Part shown: piece after piece, positions 44,874 to 53,496 of the stretch
Layout: the number at the start of each line of letters is the position of its first letter
Position numbering within the stretch: the stretch's first letter is position 1
Origin: CAXPZW01 sp964221845
Lineage (GTDB): Bacteria > Bacteroidota > Bacteroidia > Flavobacteriales_D > Sanyastnellaceae
Length of the DNA stretch: 64,000 bases
Assembly: GCA_964221845.1 (NCBI GenBank)
Contig: CAXPZW010000032.1
Coordinates: 124,001 to 188,000 of the forward strand
Direction: 5' to 3'
The notes under the pieces: generated by a model
Databases searched by the model: none
What the model saw: only the letters and a program-made list of their open reading frames with translations
What the model was told of the DNA's origin: nothing
Program-made: the position numbers and the translations under genes

Positions 44874-46892
44874 TCAATCCAACCCGATCAACGCAATGAA
44901 TTCGGTTTCGGTGAGCATGGGAACGCCCAGTTTCTCGGCCTTTTCGCGTTTACTTGGGCCCATGTTATCTCCAGCCAAAACATAATCTGTTTTGCCGCTG
45001 ATGGAGCCCACGTTCTTGCCGCCGTGCTGCTCGATCAACGCTTTCCACTCGCCCCGCGAATAGTGGTTGAATACACCCGAAACGACTACCGCCTTCCCAG
45101 AGAGGGCATCGCCCAGAGGTTCAGGTGCGGCTTCGGCCTCGAATTGCAAACCCGCTGCTTGCAGGCGTTCAACGAGGTCTACCGCACGTTCGTCGGCAAA
45201 GAAAGCCAGCACGCTTTGCGCAATGCGTTCTCCGATTTCGTCTACCGCTACAAGGGCTTCTTGGTCCGCGATGCGCAGCGCGTCTATGGAGCCAAAGGCC
45301 GCGGCCAGCTTCTTGGCCACCGTCTCCCCCACATACCGGATGCCGAGGGCAAACAGCACTTTTGGAAAGGGCTGCTGCATGCTAGCGGTGATTCCCGCCA
45401 ACATCTTCTCTACCGAACGCTCAGCCATGCGCTCAAGTGGCAAGAGCTGCTCGGGGGTGAGGCTGTACAAGTCGGCAGCGTCGCGGATGAGGCCTGCGTC
45501 AAACAACTGCTCGATGGTTTCGGTGCCTACCCCGTCGATGTTCATGGCTTTGCGGGAGATGAAATGCTCCATGCGCCCTTTCACTTGGGGAGGACATAAC
45601 AGCGTATTGGGGCAATAGTGCAACGCTTCACCTTCTTGGCGCTCTAGAGGTGTGCTGCATTCGGGGCAGGTCGTTGCGTAGACCAGTGGTTGCGCATCTG
45701 CGGGACGCGATTCCATCTGCACCCCCACGACTTTGGGAATGATCTCCCCTCCTTTCTCCACAAACACGTGGTCGCCCACACGCAAATCGAGCTTGGCGAT
45801 TTGATCGGCGTTGTGCAGGGAGGCGCGGCGCACGGTGGTGCCCGCCAAGAAGATGGGTTCCAGTTCGGCAACGGGCGTGATGGCGCCGGTGCGTCCCACC
45901 TGGTAGGTCACTGCGTTGAGTCGTGTGGCCAACTGTTCAGCCTTGAACTTATAGGCGATGGCCCAACGTGGACTCTTGGCCGTCATGCCGAGCTCCTCTT
46001 GCTGGGCGTAGCGGTTCACTTTGATGACCACCCCGTCGATGTCAAACGGGAGCGCGTGGCGTGCGGTGTCCCAATACTGCAAGAAGTCCAAGACCTCCTC
46101 GATGCGGTGGGTGCGGGCAATGAAACGGTCGGCGGACTTGGGCACTTGGAAGCCCCAACTGCGGGCGTGTTCCAATCCGTCGTAGTGGTTGTCGTAGGGC
46201 AAGTCGTCGGCATAAACTGCGTACAGGAAGCAGTCCAATCCACGTGCCGCTACAAACGCAGAGTCTTTGTTTTTAAGGGTGCCCGCCGCGGTGTTACGCG
46301 GGTTGGCGTACAGCTCCTCTCCTGCCGCTTCGCGTTCGGCGTTCAGCCGTTCAAATTCGGCGTGGGGCAGGAAGATCTCGCCTCGGATTTCGAAACGCTC
46401 GGGGTAATCGCCGCGGAGTTGCAGCGGGATGCTTTTGATGGTACGCACATTTTTGGTGACGTCCTCTCCCTGGCTGCCGTCGCCGCGTGTGAGGGCGCGT
46501 ACCAGCGTGCCGTTCTCATAGCGCAAGGAAATGGCCACACCATCATACTTAAGCTCTAAAACATACTCAGGGTCGGTGTCCAAAAGCTTGCGCAGTCGGT
46601 CTTCCCACTCTGCAATCTCTTCGGCGCTGTAGGTGTTGGACAGGCTCAACATGGGGATCGCGTGCGCCACCTTTTGGAAGGTGTCGGTCAGGTCTCCACC
46701 CACGCGCCCGGTGGGGCTGTTGGGCGACTTGAGCTCGGGGAATTGGGCTTCAAGCGCTTGCAACTCGCGCAGCAAGCCATCAAAAGCCTGGTCAGAGATT
46801 TCTGGGCGGGCTTCCACGTAGTACAAGTGGTTGTGGTGGTGGAGTTCCGCAGACAGCGCTGCCACGCGTTCACGGGCCTGGTCAATATTCAT
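44874..46892 (-). CDS. ligA: NAD-dependent DNA ligase LigA
   Basis: LigA seals nicks in duplex DNA during replication and repair, using NAD+. The 672-residue protein has the complete order: Ia domain (HNHLYYVEARPEISD), adenylation domain with Lys115 in LELKYDGVAISL, OB domain, four-Cys zinc finger (CPEC to LLCPP, ~residues 405-430), helix-hairpin-helix repeats, and a C-terminal BRCT domain. The start at 46892 gives the family's usual MNIDQARERV opening. It overlaps the stop of the upstream barrel-like gene by 11 bp. Confidence 0.96.
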   Translation of the reverse strand: MNIDQARERVAALSAELHHHNHLYYVEARPEISDQAFDGLLRELQALEAQFPELKSPNSPTGRVGGDLTDTFQKVAHAIPMLSLSNTYSAEEIAEWEDRLRKLLDTDPEYVLELKYDGVAISLRYENGTLVRALTRGDGSQGEDVTKNVRTIKSIPLQLRGDYPERFEIRGEIFLPHAEFERLNAEREAAGEELYANPRNTAAGTLKNKDSAFVAARGLDCFLYAVYADDLPYDNHYDGLEHARSWGFQVPKSADRFIARTHRIEEVLDFLQYWDTARHALPFDIDGVVIKVNRYAQQEELGMTAKSPRWAIAYKFKAEQLATRLNAVTYQVGRTGAITPVAELEPIFLAGTTVRRASLHNADQIAKLDLRVGDHVFVEKGGEIIPKVVGVQMESRPADAQPLVYATTCPECSTPLERQEGEALHYCPNTLLCPPQVKGRMEHFISRKAMNIDGVGTETIEQLFDAGLIRDAADLYSLTPEQLLPLERMAERSVEKMLAGITASMQQPFPKVLFALGIRYVGETVAKKLAAAFGSIDALRIADQEALVAVDEIGERIAQSVLAFFADERAVDLVERLQAAGLQFEAEAAPEPLGDALSGKAVVVSGVFNHYSRGEWKALIEQHGGKNVGSISGKTDYVLAGDNMGPSKREKAEKLGVPMLTETEFIALIGLD

Positions 46893-47559
46893 CGCGCACA
46901 GATTGGTCCCAGATGCTGCGCACGAGTTTGGCGAGCTTGATCCGGAGTTTGACAACATAAATCCAGCCTTGATAGGCCTGGCGAATTTCAGCCGGAGCTT
47001 GGGTCACGTGGCGGTAGCCGGCGCCGGCGCCAGCACTGATCCACCAATTGACGTGGTAGAACCCTGAAGTGCTCCACTCCACAGGCCGCACCGATATGCG
47101 GTCGTCGAGCTCCACACTATCCAGGGTTTGACTGCCGTAGGTCACCGCCACTTGGCCGGCGCCATAGTGCAAAGCGGCGGACCACTCCCATTTGGGATGC
47201 AACAGCAAGACGCGCTCGTAGTAAAGGCTGGCGTAGTTCAGGTTGAAGCGTGCGGAATCCAGCCCGGGACTGATGACCTGCCCGTTGTTTTCATTGCCCA
47301 CCTGTGTGGTGGCCCCGTATATGCCGAGACCAAAGCGGTGCACACGGCGGTACTCCGCACCCAAACGCAGCCCACCGATGCGCACAGGCGAACCGTTGAT
47401 GGTTGACGAACGCGCGTCGAGCACCACATCGGCCTTCCACTTGTGAAAGCTGTCATTCAACGGTGTGAGACCACGTACGGTCCAAACCGTGTCTTGGTAC
47501 TGGGCCAAAACACCGGTACCCCCCCCCGTCAGAAGCAGAAAAAGCAGGGCTTTTCGCAT
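46882..47559 (-). CDS. Exported beta-barrel-like protein of unknown function
   Basis: The 225-residue product has a signal peptide (cleavage near GVLAQ). The rest is rich in alternating polar/aromatic strands (RIGGLRLGAEYRRVHRFGLGIYG, FNLNYASLYYERVLLL, WWISAGAGAGYRHV), which suggests a small outer-membrane barrel of 8-10 strands. I do not recognise the family. The ATG at 47559 begins the signal peptide, and CATATTTG (47564-47571, minus strand, one mismatch to the -7 box) ends 4 nt before it. It overlaps ligA and is probably co-transcribed. Confidence 0.65.
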   Translation of the reverse strand: MRKALLFLLLTGGGTGVLAQYQDTVWTVRGLTPLNDSFHKWKADVVLDARSSTINGSPVRIGGLRLGAEYRRVHRFGLGIYGATTQVGNENNGQVISPGLDSARFNLNYASLYYERVLLLHPKWEWSAALHYGAGQVAVTYGSQTLDSVELDDRISVRPVEWSTSGFYHVNWWISAGAGAGYRHVTQAPAEIRQAYQGWIYVVKLRIKLAKLVRSIWDQSVRDEY

Positions 47560-47675
47560 GCCACAAATATGGGCAAATGGGGCGCTCAAAAGGCGTGAAA
47601 CTTGTGGTTGAAACGTGTGAACAACTCCGCCCCCAAACAAACCAAACCTGGGCTGTTCCCCGTTATCTTCAAAGC

Positions 47676-48155
47676 ATGGAGACCGATATACACTTCGACC
47701 CAACCGCCTTTCGCGTGATGGGATCGGGCAGACTAGTACATGCGTTTGAGCACATCAGCGCCCTGAAAGCCCGCCACCCTGAGGCCCGCGTTGTGATCGG
47801 TTGCGACTCTCAGAATTACAGCCAACGCACGGTTTACGTGACCACGATTGTATTGCGCTTTCCGCGCAGTGGCGCTCACGTGATTTACCTGAAAGAATCG
47901 TTGCCACGCATCCCAGACATGTGGACCAAGCTGTGGGGCGAAACCCAGCGTTCGGTGTCCTTGGCCTTTGCGCTAGAAAACGCCTGTGGCATCCACGCGG
48001 ACCAAATCGATTTGGACTACAACCGGGATCCTGCGTTTGCGTCGCACAAACTGCTGGGCCCATCGGAGGGCTACATCAAGAGTCTAGGATTTCAAGCTGC
48101 GGCCAAACCGGAGCTGCTCATGGCCGTGTGGGCAGCGAACGCCCTGTGCCATTAA
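47676..48155 (+). CDS. YkuK/DUF458-like RNase H-fold protein
   Basis: The 159-residue protein matches the YkuK (DUF458) family: VVIGCDSQNYSQRTVYVTTIVL carries an Asp at the position used for metal binding in RNase H folds, followed by a basic strand YLKESLPRIP and a helix with Glu (SLAFALENACG). Family members are thought to be RNase H-like nucleases, but no substrate is established. TATCTTCA (47664-47671) is a near -7 box ending 4 nt before the ATG, which supports this start over upstream codons. Confidence 0.75.
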   Translation: METDIHFDPTAFRVMGSGRLVHAFEHISALKARHPEARVVIGCDSQNYSQRTVYVTTIVLRFPRSGAHVIYLKESLPRIPDMWTKLWGETQRSVSLAFALENACGIHADQIDLDYNRDPAFASHKLLGPSEGYIKSLGFQAAAKPELLMAVWAANALCH

Positions 48156-48280
48156 GTGCTGATAAACAGCGTTTTCCACAATGAAAATCGGAGAAGTGTG
48201 GTCCTTAGCACCAAATTAAGGCTCCACATGTGACGATCTTGGGAGTGGAACCGTCCAAAAGACGAACCAAACCCGCCCTC

Positions 48281-48352
48281 ATGTCAGCTATCGCTCGAAA
48301 GATTGTTGTTTTTGTCTTGACCTTGGCCAGCCTGTATCTGCTGGTGGTCTGA
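48281..48352 (+). CDS. Possible 23-residue single-helix membrane peptide
   Basis: ATG to TGA gives 23 residues: a start MSAIARK with two basic residues and then a hydrophobic run of about 16 (IVVFVLTLASLYLLVV) to the stop. This is the layout of bacterial small membrane proteins, with the N-terminus inside. No full -7 box is visible upstream, and a match by chance is possible in a short frame. Confidence 0.3.
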   Translation: MSAIARKIVVFVLTLASLYLLVV

Positions 48353-48416
48353 CCCCCTCTCTAAGTGTATTGACTAGTTGTCGCGCTGCCAGGTGCGGCT
48401 TATTTGGTCTTTTGGG

Positions 48417-48602
48417 TCACTGTGTAGAACACTCCAGTGGCCATGCCCCCCTCAAGGCAACTTGTTTCCAGAAGGTCGCAACGCCTGCCTGCACGGCTTC
48501 TGCGTACTGGGCATCCAAGACCTCTGTGTGCTGTTCTGCAGACTGCGAGCCTGCAACCAAGGTAAGGGCGATAAAGGCGGTGGTGGTGATGAGCTTTTTC
48601 GT
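48417..48602 (-). CDS. Possible small secreted protein with ACG in place of its start codon
   Basis: Read from 48602 on the minus strand, the frame gives an almost textbook signal peptide directly after an ACG codon: (ACG) K K L I T T T A F I A L T L V A G, with cleavage near GSQSA. About 40 mature residues follow to a stop at 48417. No ATG, GTG or TTG occurs nearby in frame; the nearest in-frame upstream start is at 48743, inside the hairpin. It could use the non-standard ACG, be a gene that recently lost its start, or carry a sequence error. TATATTCT at about 48693-48700 (minus strand) resembles the -7 box. Confidence 0.4.
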   Translation of the reverse strand, partial: TKKLITTTAFIALTLVAGSQSAEQHTEVLDAQYAEAVQAGVATFWKQVALRGAWPLECSTQ

Positions 48603-48700
48603 GGCGCGTTCGTTATTCGCAGTTTGGTGCCACGCTTTTCCTTCGCAGGACCAGTATTCGATGAGTGGTAACCCTCCTCCGACGAATGGTTGAGAATATA

Positions 48701-48732
48701 GTACCCCGGTTTGCCTTCGCAAACCGGGGTAC
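48701..48732. terminator. Perfect 14-bp hairpin downstream of the LytTR gene
   Basis: Both arms (48701-48714 and 48719-48732) pair without a mismatch around a 4-nt loop. On the minus strand it lies 117 bp after the LytTR stop and is followed by TATATTCT. This is only a weak U tract, so termination is likely but not textbook. Confidence 0.55.
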
Positions 48733-48848
48733 TGCTTTACCAAACTGTTCCTAACGAAAACGGAATACAGCTAAGTCAAATGTGAGGGCTTCTCGTGGTC
48801 CGTTCCGGCTTGTTTCGATCAGCGGCAGACCATCACCGACAAGCGGTA

Positions 48849-49541
48849 TCAAACGGTATTTATGCGCTTCATCAGCACCGGGCGTTTGGAGCGTGAAATG
48901 GGGATCATGCGGTCGCCCGCCACCAGGTTGGTCTCTTCAATGTCCACCACCTTGCTCAAGTTGACAATGAACGAGCGGTGCACTTTGAAGAATTCTTGGC
49001 GCCCGGTCAGCTTCTCTTCCACCCGTTTGAGGGTGCTGTTTACAATGAACCGGTGGTCAGCGGTTTTGAAGATCACGTAGTCGCGCAGCGCCTCCACAAA
49101 CAGAATATCGTCGTAGTTCAGGCGGACGAGCTTCCCGTCGGCCTTGACAAAGAGGTGGTCGTTTTCGGCGGTAGCAGGTTCTTCGCTGGCGCGCATGCCG
49201 CGGTACTTCTCCATGGCTTTGCTGAAGCGCGGATACCCAATGGGCTTGACCAAGTAGTCAATCACGCTGTATTCGAAGGCTTGGAGGGCATATTCGGTAG
49301 AACCGGTGGTCAGGATGATCTCGGGTCGCGCGTGCAAGCTTTCAATCACCTCCAAACCGGTGAGCTCGGGCATCTCTACATCCAGGAAGACCAGATCTAC
49401 TTCATTGTCTTTGAGGTAGTTGACCGCAGCAAATCCGTCTTCGAGGACAGCCACCACTTCCAGGTCTTCAAATTTCTCACACATTTTCACCAGGGCTTGG
49501 CGGGCCAGGGCTTCATCGTCTACAATCACAGTGCGGATCAT
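48849..49541 (-). CDS. LytTR-family response regulator
   Basis: The 230-residue DNA-binding regulator has a receiver domain (DDE at 8-10, Asp54 in VFLDVEMPEL as phosphorylation site, Lys in YLVKPIGYPRF) and a C-terminal LytTR domain (residues ~130-230: DDILFVEALRDYVIFKT, FFKVHRSFIVNLSKV). It starts with a 4-bp ATGA overlap after the hybrid histidine kinase, its clear partner. Target genes cannot be read from the window. Confidence 0.93.
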   Translation of the reverse strand: MIRTVIVDDEALARQALVKMCEKFEDLEVVAVLEDGFAAVNYLKDNEVDLVFLDVEMPELTGLEVIESLHARPEIILTTGSTEYALQAFEYSVIDYLVKPIGYPRFSKAMEKYRGMRASEEPATAENDHLFVKADGKLVRLNYDDILFVEALRDYVIFKTADHRFIVNSTLKRVEEKLTGRQEFFKVHRSFIVNLSKVVDIEETNLVAGDRMIPISRSKRPVLMKRINTV

Positions 49542-52039
49542 GGGTATTGTTTTAAGTGGTCCAGCATGCGCTGGTATTCAATGTTCAAGGGTTTAAGCCA
49601 ATCGCCGACAGCGGATACCAGCGCTGAGGCTTGGTCCCGTGCATCTTGCGTTTGGAGTTTGGCCGCCTGTTCGACAGCAATGGCCTGGTTGTGCAAAGCG
49701 GTCAAGCCCACTATGGCCAAGGTAGGTTTGATTTTATGGACTTCGCGTTGCAGCTGTTCCATATCGTCCAACGCTCCTGACACACCAGCAAGCAATTCAG
49801 GTGCAGCATTCAGAAACTCGCCAAATATGGTGGCCGCGTAGTCCAAGTCACCGCCATAAAATTCATCGAGGTAGGCGCTGTCCAAATCGGGATGGTAGGC
49901 CCATTTAGAGGAGCTGGTCGCAAGAGGGATCGTCTGTTCTCCAGAACTGAATCCGTGCAGCACTTCTAGCAATTCCACGGGGGTGTAGGGCTTGGTGAGG
50001 TAGGCTTGCATACCCACTTCCTTGGCCGCCGCCACATCTTCTTCAAACGCCTGGGCACTCAAGGCCACAATGGGTGTGTGCTGGTTGGGGTTGTCCGGTT
50101 CTGAACGGATGACCTTGCAGGCCTGGTAACCGTCCATGGTGGGCATTTGGATGTCCATCAAAATAACATCATACACCCCACCGCGCGAAGCATCCACGGC
50201 CTCTTGACCGTCCCGAGTGAATCGGAATTCGGTCTCCCAACGCACCAAGAGTTTCTCCAGGTAGGCGATGTTCATGGGGTTGTCTTCGGCCACCAGGATG
50301 CGCATGCCTCCCAAATTCACCGAATCAGGGTCAAACTCTTGTACAGCAGCGGCCTGTTCGGAAGGCTCCAACGGCAATTCCACCACAAAGCAACTGCCCT
50401 GTCCTTGGGTGCTGGTCACCTGGATGTCACCGCCCATGAGGGCCACCAACTCATCGATGATGGCCAGTCCCAAGCCTGAGCCACCGTACTTGTGGGCGAT
50501 GTCCGAAGTGGCCTGGCGGAAGCGGTCGAAAATGTGCTCCAATTGGGCCGGGCTCATGCCGATGCCGGTGTCTTCCACCTCCAGACGGAGCCACAAGCGT
50601 TCGTCGCGTGGGGTAGCTTGTTTGAGGCGCAGCGTGATGCTGCCTAAGTGGGTAAACTTGGCCGCATTCCCCAGCAGGTTCATGCAGACTTGGTTGATGG
50701 CCAACTCGTCGGCCACCGCGCGTTTGGGCAGGTTGGCGTCGAATTCCATGCGCACCTCCACTGGTGTGCCGGTCATGCGGAATTCAAAGGTTTTTTGCAG
50801 CGAAATGGCGAGCTCTCGCAGATTAAAGTCCCGCGGGTTGAGTTCCACTTTACCAGCTTGGATCTTGGACAGGTCGAGCACCGAGTTGATCAACCCTTTG
50901 AGCAAGTTGGCCGAGTGTAGCACGCTGGTTACCAACTCGTATTGCTCGTCATCAAGGGTGCTTTCGCGCAGCATGTGGGCCATGCCGATTACCGCATTCA
51001 TGGGAGTGCGGATCTCGTGGCTCATGCGGGCGAGGAATTCTTTTTCGGCCTCTTTGGCGTGCTCGGCTTCGTCTCGGGCGCGGGCGAGTTCGGTTTCGGT
51101 GTGCTTGCGTTCGGTGATGTCGTAGTGGATGCCGATAGAACCGAGGACCTGCCCCAACTCTCCGTAAAACGGTGCTCCCGAGATCAGCAACCATTTGCGT
51201 GACCCATCTTTGCACATCACTTCCACCTCGTACACCGACTGCTGACCCTCCAGACGCTTGGCGCTCTCACTGGCCATAAGTTCGCCGTACTCCTCGGGCA
51301 GGAACAAGCCAACGGCATTCTTGCCCACGAGCTCACTGGCTTCGTAACCCACCATGTTGCAAAAGTGTTGGTAGGCGCGCAGGATGACCCCATCGTTGTT
51401 GACTTCCAAGAGGCCCAGCTCCATGTTCTCGATGATGCCGCGGTACTTCTCCTCGCTGCGCTTGAGCTTATCTTCCACCACGCGGCGGTCGGTGATGTCG
51501 CGGGCGATGCAAGTCACCTCCAGCAGCTCTCCATTCTCGTACACGTAACGAGCGGTTACCCCGAGCCAATGCAGCTTCCCGCGGTGGTCCACCGCCGGGA
51601 ATTCCAGGTAAGAACTGTCTTTGCCGAGGCTGATCTCGTAGGTGATGAACGAAGAGACCTCCTCGGTGTGGGTGGGCAACACCAAGGTCTCGTAGTGCAT
51701 GGTAGAGAGTTGTTCTTCGGCGAGCCCCAGCATTTTGAGTCCGGGTTCGTTCATGAACTTGAAGTACCCGCCGGCGTCCATGGAGAAGATCACGTCGTTC
51801 ACATTCTCCACGATGGCGCGGTAGTTTCGTTGAGACTCTTCGAGGGCCTGGGCGCGGCGTTCGATCTCCCCTTCCAGCCCGGCGTTGATGCGCACGAGCT
51901 CTTGGTTGGCCTGGTAAAGCTCCTTTGCTTTGGCCTCCAAAATGCGCTCAGCTTCTTTGCGGGCGGTGCGCTCGCGGTGCAGTCGACGTAGCAACTGCTC
52001 CATGTTGGGTTGGTTTGGTGTAGAATCGGATGTACTCAT
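49538..52039 (-). CDS. Cytoplasmic hybrid histidine kinase PAS-PAS-HisKA-HATPase-REC-HPt
   Basis: The 833-residue protein has no membrane segment. In order: a coiled coil (~12-70), PAS (~70-185), PAS (~195-310), HisKA with His341 (ARMSHEIRTPMNAV), HATPase (NAAKFTH N box, EDTGIGM, GGSGLGLAI), a receiver with Asp629 (VILMDIQMPTMDGYQA) and an HPt domain with His768 (VHKIKPTLAIVG). All parts of a phosphorelay are in one chain, and the phosphate can pass from the HPt to the LytTR regulator encoded next. The start at 52039 is supported by a TAACTTCG box 5 nt upstream; longer starts would run over that box. Confidence 0.93.
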   Translation of the reverse strand: MSTSDSTPNQPNMEQLLRRLHRERTARKEAERILEAKAKELYQANQELVRINAGLEGEIERRAQALEESQRNYRAIVENVNDVIFSMDAGGYFKFMNEPGLKMLGLAEEQLSTMHYETLVLPTHTEEVSSFITYEISLGKDSSYLEFPAVDHRGKLHWLGVTARYVYENGELLEVTCIARDITDRRVVEDKLKRSEEKYRGIIENMELGLLEVNNDGVILRAYQHFCNMVGYEASELVGKNAVGLFLPEEYGELMASESAKRLEGQQSVYEVEVMCKDGSRKWLLISGAPFYGELGQVLGSIGIHYDITERKHTETELARARDEAEHAKEAEKEFLARMSHEIRTPMNAVIGMAHMLRESTLDDEQYELVTSVLHSANLLKGLINSVLDLSKIQAGKVELNPRDFNLRELAISLQKTFEFRMTGTPVEVRMEFDANLPKRAVADELAINQVCMNLLGNAAKFTHLGSITLRLKQATPRDERLWLRLEVEDTGIGMSPAQLEHIFDRFRQATSDIAHKYGGSGLGLAIIDELVALMGGDIQVTSTQGQGSCFVVELPLEPSEQAAAVQEFDPDSVNLGGMRILVAEDNPMNIAYLEKLLVRWETEFRFTRDGQEAVDASRGGVYDVILMDIQMPTMDGYQACKVIRSEPDNPNQHTPIVALSAQAFEEDVAAAKEVGMQAYLTKPYTPVELLEVLHGFSSGEQTIPLATSSSKWAYHPDLDSAYLDEFYGGDLDYAATIFGEFLNAAPELLAGVSGALDDMEQLQREVHKIKPTLAIVGLTALHNQAIAVEQAAKLQTQDARDQASALVSAVGDWLKPLNIEYQRMLDHLKQYP

Positions 52040-52044
52040 TGCCA

Positions 52045-52052
52045 CGAAGTTA
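52045..52052 (-). promoter_or_regulatory. -7-like box (TAACTTCG) of the hybrid kinase operon
   Basis: TAnnTTCG on the minus strand, ending 5 nt before the ATG at 52039. It predicts a leaderless mRNA. Confidence 0.5.
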
Positions 52053-52155
52053 CGCGTTTCGATGGCCAGTGGTGTCAGAATATCAACGAGCGGTGTGTCA
52101 GAAAGGCGGTGTACAAGTTTTCGAAAAAGCGCCACCATTCGCCTCAGCGCCACGT

Positions 52156-52163
52156 TAGTTTTA
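52156..52163 (+). promoter_or_regulatory. -7-like box (TAGTTTTA) of the LysM gene
   Basis: One mismatch to TAnnTTTG, ending 4 nt before the ATG at 52168. Confidence 0.35.
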
Positions 52164-52167
52164 CACC

Positions 52168-53496
52168 ATGCAACGCGCGTTGTTTTTCATACTCCCATTG
52201 CTGGCCTGCCTGCAGCTCAGCGCGCAGAGTCCGACCGAAGCGGCCCTGGCTAACCGTTTGGACGCCGGAGCCGACCAATGGCTCATGCAAGCCTTTGCCG
52301 CACAACGCGCCGACCTCATCTCCCAAGATGCGTGCGCCTTCCGCTACGAAGGTACCACAACCCTTTCGGACCGCTCGTGCGAAAGCTGGGTCAAGACCAA
52401 AGCCCTATGCGACTTGCTCTTCCCGCTGATCAAGGCCAAGACCTCGGCCCGTGAAATGGACGGGAATTACGCCTTCCTCGCCCTGTTGGCCAGCGGCTTG
52501 GACATGCACGCCACCGAAACACCAGGACGCGCCGGTATATGGCAACTCACCTACCCTGTGGCAGTCAAGTACGGCCTGACCATCAACGACGTGTTGGACG
52601 AGCGCTTGGCCCCAGACCGCGCCACCGATGCCGCCCTGGATTACCTGCAATCCTTGGAAGAACGCTTTCCAAGCAAACCCGACCGCGTACGACTGGCCTT
52701 TTTGACCTCAGTGCCATACGTGGAACGCTTTGGGGACGAATTGCCCCAAGAAGACCGCGAACTGCTGGCCCAACTCGACGCGCTGCAAACGTGGTACCGT
52801 GGGTGTCCGCGCAAAGGGTTTTTGTTGGATGTGATCGCCATTCTAAACGCGCATGAAAACGTGGGCTTTGAACAGGCCGTGTCCTTCCAAACCTTGCACG
52901 AAGCCTTAGAGGTCCCACTGTCCACTTTGGAAGGGGCCAACCCTGCGTTTGTGGGGGCACGCGTACCTGGCCGCTACCGAGACATGCCGTTCATCCTGCC
53001 CACCGAAGCCGTCCAACGCATGGAAGCCCTCGGCGACAGCCTCTACTCGTGGGAAGCCCGCAAACAAGCCGAAGAAGCCCGCCTCAAAGCCGAAGCCGCC
53101 AAGAAGCGACAACCTCCTGCAGGCTCTGCAGTGACCTACACGGTGCGCAGCGGTGATGTTCTGGGCAAGATTGCCGAACGCCACGGGGTACGCGTGAGTG
53201 AAATCAAGGCGTGGAACAACCTGCGCTCAGACCGCATCAACGTGGGGCAAAAATTGGTGCTTTACCCCGGAGGCAAGACCGCCCAAGCCCCCAAGCCCAA
53301 GCCTCAAACCCCGGCGCCCAAACCGGCCCAAAACACAGCCACCGAATCCACCTATACGGTGAAATCCGGTGACAGCTTGTGGCTCATAGCGCGCCAATTT
53401 CCAGGGGTCAGCGCTGAAGACATCCAGCGCCACAACGGCATCACCACCGACCTCAAACCGGGTCAGGTGCTGCGCATCCCCAAGGCAGGGGGCTAG
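52168..53496 (+). CDS. MltD-like lytic transglycosylase homologue with two LysM domains, catalytic Glu missing
   Basis: The 442-residue exported protein (signal peptide ending near QLSAQ) has an SLT/MltD-type goose-lysozyme-like domain (~residues 70-210). It keeps the shape of the family (AGIWQLTYPVAVKYGL, DERLAPDRATDAALDYL), but the position of the catalytic Glu in the usual ES motif is Ala108 (ALLASGLD). An Ala/Lys-rich linker with coiled-coil character (~285-315) and two LysM peptidoglycan-binding repeats (~322-368 and ~392-440: YTVRSGDVLGKIAERHG, YTVKSGDSLWLIARQF) follow. It probably binds murein without cutting it. The stop shares CTAG with the convergent peptidase gene. Confidence 0.85.
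   Translation: MQRALFFILPLLACLQLSAQSPTEAALANRLDAGADQWLMQAFAAQRADLISQDACAFRYEGTTTLSDRSCESWVKTKALCDLLFPLIKAKTSAREMDGNYAFLALLASGLDMHATETPGRAGIWQLTYPVAVKYGLTINDVLDERLAPDRATDAALDYLQSLEERFPSKPDRVRLAFLTSVPYVERFGDELPQEDRELLAQLDALQTWYRGCPRKGFLLDVIAILNAHENVGFEQAVSFQTLHEALEVPLSTLEGANPAFVGARVPGRYRDMPFILPTEAVQRMEALGDSLYSWEARKQAEEARLKAEAAKKRQPPAGSAVTYTVRSGDVLGKIAERHGVRVSEIKAWNNLRSDRINVGQKLVLYPGGKTAQAPKPKPQTPAPKPAQNTATESTYTVKSGDSLWLIARQFPGVSAEDIQRHNGITTDLKPGQVLRIPKAGG

Larger units (their letters stand above)
48156..48848. other. 693-bp stretch without a conventional gene
   Basis: This stretch lies between the YkuK-like gene (+) and the LytTR gene (-). It holds a possible 23-residue membrane peptide (48281-48352, +), a possible secreted mini-protein with an ACG start (48417-48602, -) and a perfect 14-bp hairpin (48701-48732). 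The remaining ~400 bp show nothing I can support. An open frame of 107 codons on the plus strand (48370-48693) is probably a shadow. Confidence 0.5.

Noticed and set aside
48370..48693. Plus-strand frame of 107 codons in the gene-poor stretch
   Set aside because: Cys-rich, irregular composition, no signal or domain, and it lies opposite the signal-peptide frame on the minus strand.
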